DNA of 64,000 nucleotides, taken from assembly GCA_951217055.1 (NCBI GenBank), contig OX578278.1:45521574-45585573 (forward strand). Direction: 5' to 3'. Positions 54,578-64,000 of this stretch are shown piece by piece (within the stretch, counting starts at the first letter, position 1; every line of letters starts with the position of its first letter). The notes under the pieces are model-generated. The model searched no databases, had not been told where the DNA came from, and saw only the letters and a program-made list of their open reading frames with translations. The position numbers and the translations under genes are program-made. The DNA is from Gerris lacustris (lineage: Eukaryota; Arthropoda; Insecta; Hemiptera; Gerridae).

Positions 54578-55662
54578 GTAAATCTTTAGTTCCAATAATA
54601 TTTGTTGTGATCGTTTGTTTTTTCCCCTTAAGCACCGGTGCACTGTTTTTTGTTTTTCTTGCTTAAAAATTCAAATTATTTTGACCAGACATACTTAGTG
54701 TTTGCATTTTTAGTTTGTGTATTTTATTTAATTTTGCTGTGAAAAACATTAATCCATAAATATTGTCTTTTTTAAAAATTATTTTAAGGACAATGAATTT
54801 TTTGTGATAAGAATTCATGCAATAATTTGTATATAGATTTATCGTTAGTTTAACTTATATGATTTTTTTTAGGATTCCCAAATTATATGAAATTGAAATA
54901 CCCCAAAATTTAAATGTATTTCCTCTGTATAAATGAATAGTAATTCCTTTCCTCTATATTTTTTATTATCTAGAACAGTATTTGAATCAATTGTTGTAGG
55001 AGACCAATGCATGTTTAAGCTGTTGTTAATGTCATTTTCCTGTAGATTTTTTAATATTTAATTACTTTTTTTTTTATAACCTGTCATTTTTTAAAAAAAA
55101 ATGAAGACGAAAATAAACATATAAATTAATCAACCCTATATAATAGGTTCGTGTAATAAAAATAACCCCAAACTGTTTTATAGTTAAGGTTATAATAACA
55201 AGCTTTGGCTTTTCTGGTAAAGACTGTATCTCAAATATAGTAATGTCCATTTTTTACCTCTACTGTCTTCACTCAACTCCAAGGGTGTTGTATACATTTT
55301 AAAAAACTGTTTACTGTCAATACACATCACTGGACAGGTTTTGGCTAATGCCAATTATAGAAGAATATAGAATGTATGTATTCTTTTGATAATGGAAAGT
55401 AGATGAAATTGGTTAAGTGAAGTTCAGATCTAGTAAGTATACCCTTCTTCATTTGACAACAATGCAATAACCCTTCTATTGACTTCAAACTCAGTTTGAG
55501 CTACTTTGTGTCATTATAAAAAATTTAACACTCCAGAAGATGCATTAAGCCACGCAAGCAAAACATCAACATTTACTTTCTATGAGACATAGTCTTTATA
55601 GGAAAGCCCTGATTTTTAAAATAACACATTTTTCTTTCAAATCTATTTCTCTTCAACTATTA

Positions 55663-56539
55663 CTGTGAAAACTGTTTACCACAAAAACGCTTAACATGAA
55701 ATAATACTGCCGTCCCGACAAAATACTAGGTATTTTCATACATTTATTTTCGTTTAACACGAAACAAAAATCCCTTAACATGAAAAGATTTTGCTTCTCG
55801 GAATAAACAAAATACATACACCTTATTTAAGCTGTCGAGAATGCAGAGGAGTCTAAAATAAAAATGATACACATAGACGAGAGCCCTTTAACTCGGTTTT
55901 GAAATACCGACACCAGTAAGACGAGACGATAATCTTTATCGAAACAACCCCCTCTCTTGTGACACCGGTGTCTGTTTAACTCTATGAATTATTTATTTAT
56001 TATTTTTCTTACTTGAAATCATCACTCATATATTACGCATATTTTAAGAATTATGAAGATATATTTTTTCAGATAGTTTTCAAATTCGGTGATGGGTGTG
56101 TCGAAGTCGGTAAATTGTGTGTAAAAATTGGTGAATTTTGTGTATTTAAAATAAAAAATTTTTTACGTGTACAATGGCAGAGAAATCGAGACGAATAAAA
56201 CTGCTAAATATTTAAAATGTTTTAAGTTCATTTAATTTTTCAGTTGTTTTATTGTTTTTATTGCATACTTACATACTAATGTGTGTACATATTGTATAAT
56301 AATTTGAAATGTGAATAGTGTTAGTGTATCTAATATGAAGTGTCGGACAATACATACACAGAACAATACATAATACCCTATAAGTGTAAATGAATAAAAT
56401 TTTAGATAGAAAATATTGGTTTTTTTATGCACCAGAAACAACTGTATGTTGTTTGTGACACAACTGTTGTAACACAAACTTTTTTTTACATGAAAAAATA
56501 TTTCGGTCCCCTCAGTTTCGTGTTGAACGGTTTTCACTG
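55663..56539. mobile_element. pogo-like non-autonomous element
   Basis: 877 bp. CTGTGAAAACTGTTTACCAC at the left and GAACGGTTTTCACTG at the right are imperfect inverted repeats with TA at both sides. AACACGAAAC-type motifs recur inside near both ends. The 61-codon frame at 56013 is not recognised. Confidence 0.65.
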
Positions 56540-59388
56540 TATATTGTTGTGTGAAGATTTTTTTGTAACATAACATACAGTCTTTAAGATCATTTCCATG
56601 TTAGCTTGTGGTTTTCTTTGTCTTTATTTTTTTCATTTTGACCCAAGATTCATACAATCTGCCTGTCCACTTAATTAAAGAGGTTTTTGTTATTTCTGAT
56701 TTTTTTTTTTAACGGAAAATGTTAAATTTTTTATAGTAAATAGGTAGTAGAACAATTAATAGAATTGAAATTAGCTCTGGAACTAAGATCCCTCTAAGAA
56801 CAATTCTTTATTTGGCCCTTTCAAAATCAAGACGCATTCCACTATTGATCACTAGAGTTGTGGGTCACTCCTGAAACTATTATTATAAAGATGTGTTCAT
56901 TTACTCTTACTAAGTGAGTGATGAGTAGATATGTGTTTCCACTTAAGTCTCTCATTGCACCAAATTATAAAAATCCTGAAAAGAGGCCACAGTTTATTCA
57001 CCTGTTTACGTTGATAAATATGAACAGTTTAACTCATTTTATTATTTTAAATTTTTGAACATGGAGCAAATAGGCTGGGAGGCATCAATACTATTACCTG
57101 CTAATGGTTTTACTGTTTGTTCTTTTTTTGAGTCATTTGTTGATAATGTAGATTTTTTAACCTAAAATAGAAAAATAATAATTATTATATTAACAAGTTA
57201 AAATTAGGGTTAAAGTAGTGTCAGTCCTAAGACAAAAAATAATATCTCCGTTTTTTACATCCACTAATTATAATTATCTCAAATTTTAATTAAAAAATAT
57301 AAAAATTAACAGTACCTAATGTTTTATTAAGACTGGTGATGACCATGTTTAGATGGTCATTAATGGTCTCATAGTGGAAATGGGTCTACATTAAGCAATG
57401 AACTGATCAAGTTTGCACTTTTAGTTTTATTTAGCTTGAGTAAGTTCCACTAAAGTTTAGTAATAACAAATAATTTTTTATTTTGAATGTAAAATTCAAA
57501 TCCTGTACAAGGATGTTGGTTTTATTTTTTATCACAATTTCACTTAAAATATAATAATAAGATTTTAATTAGGCCATATTTATTTGCATGTGTTATTTTC
57601 TACATTTATAAAGTAGCCACTTGTTAAATATATCAAATTTTAATATTTTCCTGCCTAATATATAAATTATTCATCTCAGTTAGATTGCTGCGGTAAATAT
57701 CATTTACTGTAATTAATTTAATTATTAATTAACCAAAATTTAACGCTGGTTTTAAATTACATATTTGTTTTTTTGTCACTGGCTGATAAACTGAGAACAA
57801 GAATTCATTTATTTCACTTCTTTTGTGTCCTTAATATATTTTTCATTCTTCTTTTTTAAGCTAACACATTATTACATCCAGGGATATCTACATATTTTGG
57901 GAAACAATATCATGATATACAGGCCATTTAAAGTTGATATTTAGATCTGAATCTTGGGGAATTTTTCACAAATTACTTAGTTTTGCCTACATTTTTATTT
58001 TTATTTATTTTTTTATTATTTTAATATAGATCTTAAAATTCTTTGAAAAGAAACATATAAATTCTTATTAGAATTTATAAATTTTATAAATTGCTAGATC
58101 TCCTGCAATGATTATTTAAATAAAAGGACAAGTTAAATTATATTCTAATTAATTGTATTTGGTCCTTATTTAATATTTGTTTTGTTTTTGTTTACTTGTT
58201 TAGAATACCTCTTTTTTATTTTGTTATAATATTTTTGTTTTTTTGGGTAATAAAAGGTATATTAAGTTTTTATTTTTATTTATTTTTCCTTTTAACCTTT
58301 ATTCACATCCTTTAGTTTCAAATTAATTTTGTGCTCTTATTTGGGTTCACATTTTGCATATGGTTTGACGAAACACTGCTACATTGTAGACAATTATTAT
58401 TTTATTATTATTATTATTATTTTTTTTTTTTTTTTGTTTTTTTTTGTTGCATGGTAATATGACCCAGTCTCTTAAGACATAGTAGAGATATAAACTTTGA
58501 ATATAATAAATAAAATAAAAAAAAACGTATTAGTAGAATAACAATTGTTGCTTGTTATGCTTGATGACATTTATTTTATTTTTTCTTCCTTTTTTTATGT
58601 AATACCTCTGTTAATATATTTTAAAGCTGAATGAATTCAGATTAATTATCTTCATTCTCATTGATTTTAACAAGATCTTTGCCCTTTGAAAATAAATTTA
58701 AAATTTATACCTACCCTAATTGGGTTGTTTAGAAGTTGACATGATCAAAACCATAAAATCAGAAATTGAGAAAATGTTTATTATTTTTATTTTATAATAT
58801 AGGGTAAGTTGTTTTGTGGGTCTCTAGTTGTCGTACCATATTCCCCTACATCCAGCATTGTAATGTAAATGAGTAGCTTCACCAATTGAATGAAGTGGCA
58901 TCATTGGTTCAAAAACCAGATATTAAATAATATGGCTGATGGGAGTCAATGTCCTGACCCTGTGACAATAGTTGTACAACTTTACTAGTTGGTCCTTAAT
59001 TCCGGACTGTTGTGCAATGGAATATACTACTGTACTAGTTTACAAAAAAATGTACATAAATCAAAATGTTATTTAAAATTTTACTAGCTCACATCAACTT
59101 CTGAAAGGCAAAGTTATAGTACTACTTATAAAACATATTATAAAAAGACATTGAAACCCAAATCAGTAAATTTTTGGTTCTTGTTTGTCAAAAAATGTGT
59201 TACTGTATGAGATTTATAAAAATTACATTATCCTACTACAGCTTCCATTTTTTAAAAATAAAAGGGGGATTTTTTTTAAAAAAAATGTTTTTTTCTCTTC
59301 GCCAATGTGGTCCCAATCTAAAATCTAGAAAATAATATTTTTTGATAGATAGATGTATGTATGTTAAAACTAAAATGTGGAAAATAAG
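56540..59388. other. Presumed RB1CC1 intron, no features
   Basis: AT-rich sequence with poly-T runs (58421-58447). No exon encoding the missing FIP200 C-terminus was found here. Confidence 0.4.
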
Positions 59389-59737
59389 CATGGGCGTAGC
59401 CACATGGGGTTAGGTAGCATAGGAGTAGTTAGAAAAAACCTGAAGGAAGGGAATAAAAGCCTAAAAAAATAACAGGGGAGGGGGTAAGAAAAAACTCAAG
59501 CTAGGTATATGAAATTTTTATAAAAATTAATTCTTTGTTGTTTAGTCTAAAGTAGTGGAACACAATAAATCTAAGTTAAATTAGAGGAAATAGTAACATA
59601 AGTAGATAAGTGTTGCATAGTTTTTGTCACCTATAGGTTATTGACCAAAATATAACTAAAATAAATTGTAATAGTCTCAAGCTGTTACAACGTTTATTAC
59701 AAACATTAGGGGGGGGGGGGGCCTGGCTACGCCCATG
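59389..59737. mobile_element. hAT-like MITE
   Basis: 349 bp. Ends CATGGGCGTAGCCA and TGGCTACGCCCATG are perfect 14-bp inverted repeats. The flanking 8-mers AAAATAAG and AAAATAAA match at 7 of 8 positions, as expected for a hAT target duplication. An internal poly-G of 12 to 13 bases lies at the right end. Confidence 0.85.
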
Positions 59738-60700
59738 AAAATAAATAAGTTTTTGTAATTGTGGACTCTGACAACACTGTAAATTGCACAATAAAGCTCC
59801 CTACTAAATCTCATTATTTTACATTAGAATTAAAAAAAAAAAATTATTGTCTTTGCAATATTCCAATTCAGCAATTTTGTAGATTTTTATTAATTATACC
59901 TTTAAACTAGTGACATTATTGGCAGATTTATTTATTGTGATAAATTTGTCAAAAAAAGTAAAATTAAATTTAGAGTTTATTGTTCTTTTTAAAATTAATA
60001 TCACATGCACACTTTAACAAATGGGAATTATTTGTTCACTCTTATTTTTTTGTAAGAAGTTTAGCAATTTTATGTATTTTGGCTGTCTGAATCATCTAGT
60101 TCTTATTTTTGGCTGTTCTTTGGTCACTATTTTCTTTAATAAAGGGTTACACATGAGATCAGGAATTAAAGGATATAAAAATGCTGATGTCCTTACTAGT
60201 ATTGAAACACCATTGTCAAATGTTAATATTTAGACAAAGATCTATTTTTTAAATCTACTGCAGACAACTCACTCAAATGTGTTGCTTGAGATCATTGGTT
60301 TCTTGCTTAATTTTAAAATTTGTTGGAGGTTCCTTGATGATCAAGAATTGCCAATTTTTTGACACTGACTATTAATCTATTGGTTTTCTGGTGAATTCTG
60401 TGTCATCAAGGATTTAAATTTCTCTGGTGAGGAAAAGCCTATGCAACAAGTATTTGACTGTTAAAGATTAAACTTATCAGATTGTAGCTATTGCTACAGA
60501 AGCTTGAGCTGTAAAGAGTTTAGGTTGAAATAAAGGGAGATGGATAATTTTGAACAATATTGGTATTAAGACCTTCTAAAGGGAGAAACCACCATGCTGG
60601 TACTTTACACATCCCTATGACCTAGTAGTGGTGTGAGCAGCTCTAGCTATTTAATTTAAATAAAAATAAAAATAGTTGTTGCCTTAAACAAGACTTAACC
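59738..60700. other. No features recognised
   Basis: AT-rich. The 70-codon frame at 60021 has no recognised similarity. Confidence 0.35.
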
Positions 60701-60709
60701 TTGTTCTCT

Positions 60710-61480
60710 AAGAATGAAGACCTCCCTATAACGAACTTCTGTACAGCTAAAATCCCTATATACCAAATATTTTTTATGTCCCCACGAATTTTCCATACAA
60801 AAGTGTTTCTATAGAAAGAACATAATTTCTTTACAATGAACAAAGTTCATATAAATAAATATAAAGATCCGACGGACAATCTCTGTGAATTAAGATTGGC
60901 AGTGTTTTTGCATTCCTTTATTTTCTTAGAAACATTTTTAGGAGTTCCTTGCTCTAGTACTCTAATAATTTTGGGTATACTACCTTCATTAGGTTAAATG
61001 GAATCAGAAACGTCTTTGCACATCATAGAGAAATCTCTTAGTCACAGTTTAGAATTCGTTTCTGACTTTTATAAAGCTTTTGACTTTTTACAGCGTAATT
61101 TTTGGCATTTGTACAATAAGTACAAATGCCAAAAAGAAAATAATCATCACTTTCAGAAAAAACGAATCTATTCAAAGACGTAGATAAAGGAATGAAGAAG
61201 AGCAAAGAAGTATTCCGTAAATATGAAATCACTCCGAGAGTTCAATGTCTACAATTTTTAAGAAACGGTTTTTAACAAGTGAACTAATAAAGATCTAGAG
61301 GTTGTAAGTATGAAGACATAGATGACAGTTCTGCTATGAGTGAAAATGGTAAGGGATGAAAATCTTTCTCTTTCAGGGCCACTTATTTTTTCTCAAAAAA
61401 AAAAAAAAAAATCTATATATATATATATTTATTTTTTTTTTCTGGAACCATCAATTCCGTTGTATGAAGGTCCGACTGTA
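60710..61480 (+). mobile_element. Decayed Tigger/pogo element
   Basis: The right end GAAGGTCCGACTGTAG and left TGAAGACCTCCCTATAACGA resemble degraded Tigger-type termini. From about 61127 the plus strand reads MPKRK, then a stop, then SSLSEKTNLFKDVDKGMKK and SKEVFRKYEITPRVQCLQFL, the Psq-type helix-turn-helix start of such transposases, then CKYEDIDDSSAM. No catalytic domain. Confidence 0.6.
61099..61135. repeat. 16-bp perfect hairpin at the relic transposase start
   Basis: TTTTTGGCATTTGTAC and GTACAAATGCCAAAAA are separated by AATAA. The right arm contains the ATG of the decayed transposase. Confidence 0.9.
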
Positions 61481-62910
61481 GATTTATATTCAAGTATTTT
61501 AATCTCAAAGCTCATGATCTTAATGTTAATGGCTTGATACAACAGATCAGATTAAATCCTACCCATGACAAAGTTCTGACTTAGTAGAAGGTGCTCCACA
61601 TAAAGAACATTTGCTTGTGGTAAATATTCTTTCTATTAGATTATGTAGAAAATCCTAGGCTCCTCAGGAGTAACCCAAAAATACAATAAGAGTTCAAGTT
61701 ATTGGTGCCATATCATTTAGTCCAACAAGGCAAATAGTTATTTAAAATAAATGCTTAAAACAATTTAATTTGATTAGTCTTGTACAGTAACAGTTGTCTA
61801 ACACATATTAATAAATATTTTTCCGTAGTAAGTATTGTTTCTTTATGAGTTTTAAGAATCAGTGTGTATATTTCACAATATCTAATTAATTAATCTGGAA
61901 TATTCTTGGTTTTCACACAATATTATTGAGTGCAAGGACTTGTGGAAAACCTATTGTTTTTGTATAATGAATGACTATTTTATAATAATAAATTGTAATT
62001 TATTACTTATTTTAATTATTTATTACTTATTTATTTTACGTATGTAAAGAAAGCCATTATAAATTAAATTGCTTAAATTATCTTAACAATCTGAAAATTC
62101 TCATTGCTTAACTGTTTGTGGCTGTATATCATTATTTAGTGAAGAAAACAACTCTAAAGCTGCTTTTTCACCATGTGAGACTGGCCTATGTAACTGTTAT
62201 GCAAAGCAAGTCTTGCAGAGTGTAAACATAGTTCACACACTATGACATGTTGTGTGAGGCAGTCTCAGTGTAAACAGGAGGGGCAAGACAGCCACCTCCC
62301 GAGACACTTGCATGAGTGAGTCTCATGTAGTGGAAATGCAGCTTAAAAGTCTGAGTGAAACTTTATATGGAAACATCAATTTTATGTATATTCCATAAGG
62401 TTAATACATAACTAATAACTTATGGTTGCAATGGTTAAATGACTAAATTCCTTTTTAATGCCAGATAAAAGTTTATTTATACTGCCCTGTTCATAGATGA
62501 GTTAAAAAGCTCCAAACTATTAAATAAACCTCATATTTATTAAAATCCTGTGTTAGCACAACCTAGTTTAGGTCTGCTATCCCTAAACCTGTCATTTAAA
62601 ATGCAAAAGACTCAACATGAATGGGGTAAATATAAAGAAGCAAAAAGATAAATGTGTGTGATATGCCTTACTATTATCAGTGAATTTACTTAACTGATTA
62701 TGAAACCAGTAATTTATTTGCCAGTAAATGGTCAATTTTAGTTTTCTGTTCAAGTTATTCATTATTATTATTTTTTTGTTGACTCCTATAAATTTTGTTT
62801 TTACTATAATTTAGAGAAATAGTAAGGCCCTCTTTAGTCAATACTTCTGTGACTCATAAGCCACTCTAAGTTGTCTTTGAGCTGATGGATTTAATATTTC
62901 TATTAAATTG
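61481..62910. other. No features recognised
   Basis: AT-rich. A GC-richer patch near 62170-62340 contains repeated tri-/tetramers (AGACTGG, AGTCTC) but no gene. Confidence 0.35.
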
Positions 62911-63350
62911 AGGAACAATTATTGAAGCTTGGATTTTAAGAAACTGTCTATTTATGTAAATATACTTGTTTATTTATCAAAACATTTTTTTGGCCTTTAT
63001 AGGCCATTATCAGTGCCGAAAAATTATTGTTAGGAACAATTATTAAAGCTTTGATTTTAAGAAGTTGTCTCTTCATGTAAAATAATCCTTGTTTATTTAT
63101 CAAAGCATTTTTTGGCCGTTATAGGCCATCATCAGAGCCGATTATGGAGGAACAAGAGATACATTTATAAAATGAGTGTCACGTTGGTCTCCATCATGAG
63201 ATAGACTCACCTCCTTTTTTATTATTTTATAAATGTAACTCTAGTTCTTCAACAATTGGCAATGATGATGGCCTCATAAAGGCCTGAAGCTGCTTTGATG
63301 TATAAGCAAAGTATTATTTTACGCGGAGAGACAGTTTCTTTGAACCCTGT
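62911..63350. mobile_element. MITE-like repeat cluster with a tandem and an inverted copy
   Basis: The unit of about 110 bp at 62911-63018 (GGAACAATTATTGAAGC to CCATTATCAGTGCCGA) is repeated with changes at 63033-63140. Part of it returns inverted at about 63260-63343 (TGATGATGGCCTCATAAAGG to GAGACAGTTTCTTT). GGCCTTTATAGGCC-type palindromes mark each copy. Confidence 0.7.
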
Positions 63351-64000
63351 GAGATAACCTCCATCAATGCTCTAATTCCTGATATTATTCAAGTTTATTT
63401 CATTATTGAAGTTGAATTCATAACTGTATATTTGTCTAAAATAAATTAATGGTATTTTTGAGAATAGTAAAGAATGCTAAGTTGTAAAGTTAAATAAAAC
63501 CATTCTGTAATTTTTATACTCTAAACTAAGAGTCCCCGAACTGTTTAAATAGAGGGCTGTGTTGCTAATTGTAACAATAATAGTAGGTGGAGCGATGTAA
63601 TAACACATGCACACACATACATTATACTCATAGAATTTATTTTAAAAATTAGGAAAATGCATTGAACACAAATTATATTAATTAAAAATACAATCGGGAC
63701 TTAGTTCAGGCCCTGCTCTAAAACTGAATTGGAAAAATTAAAAATCAATTTCATGTCTTGGTGTGTGCAATTTACCAGTTAATCTGCAAAAAAATTTTAA
63801 ACTTATTTATTTTGACTTTATTATACTATTTAGCAAATGTGTTTTGGAAAATATTTATTTACTTAATGTAAATTACTTTCAACTCCAGCATATTTAACAG
63901 AATATACACTAATATAGATATTGCTAGGTATATAAAATGACTGATCAGTCCTATTGCTATTACTTGGATTATCATAAAGAAAATTTAAGAAATGAAAAGC
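63351..64000. other. Window end, no gene recognised
   Basis: Near 63530-63600 the sequence GAGTCCCCGAACTGTTTAAA and GAGGGCTGTGTTGC resembles one terminus of a hAT-type repeat, but no partner end is in the window. Confidence 0.3.

Overview
The window is a stretch of an AT-rich, transposon-laden nuclear genome from an arthropod, almost certainly an insect. It holds two intron-rich protein-coding genes with canonical GT-AG introns. One is an ortholog of the insect calcium channel/fitness gene flower. The transposon mix (piggyBac, mariner, pogo/Tigger, hAT-like, tRNA-derived SINEs, a LINE relic) and the long introns would suit a larger-genome insect such as a hemipteran, but nothing here fixes the order. 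There is no prokaryotic feature and no CRISPR array.

Gene 1 (minus strand, about 23.04 kb down to 3.01 kb) is flower (fwe). Six coding exons join in frame into a complete 183-residue four-pass membrane protein. The E-A-P-C-C motif puts its glutamate at residue 79, the position of the Drosophila pore residue. Gene 2 (plus strand, from 30.09 kb) is RB1CC1/FIP200, the Atg17-type scaffold of the ULK1/Atg1 autophagy-initiation complex. Nineteen exons (30,088 to 54,577) splice in frame into the first 930 residues. The end of the coiled coil and the C-terminal Claw domain were not found, so the gene probably continues past 64,000. The two genes are head to head with about 7 kb between their start codons. 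They are not known to act in one pathway.

Most of the rest is mobile DNA in introns. The fwe introns hold two copies of one piggyBac-like element (8,303-10,337 and 19,958-20,790, both at TTAA). The first copy is split by a pogo element carrying a decayed CENP-B-type DNA-binding region, and the second preserves the empty insertion site. They also hold several pogo-type MITEs at TA (10,974-11,764; 14,695-15,031; 18,726-19,328), a hAT-like element at 12,074-12,776, a deleted mariner derivative at 6,047-6,459, a LINE ribonuclease H relic near 15.3 kb and tRNA-like palindromic repeats near 3.6 and 5.4-6.0 kb. RB1CC1 introns hold a 2.4-kb fold-back element containing a perfect 114-bp-arm hairpin, a piggyBac transposase pseudogene abutting a mariner transposase pseudogene (49.6-51.5 kb), a tRNA-derived SINE, a MITE with 78-bp tandem repeats, and further pogo and hAT-like remnants downstream.

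No wholly new biological system is evident. The most useful observations are the nested insertion with its empty site, the subterminal palindrome arrays in the piggyBac-like family, the perfect intronic hairpin, a possible alternative last exon of fwe at 4,182-4,365, tandem splice donors in RB1CC1, and three short upstream ORFs before the RB1CC1 start. All boundaries were read by eye from sequence, splice signals and reading frame. No alignment or transcript data were available.
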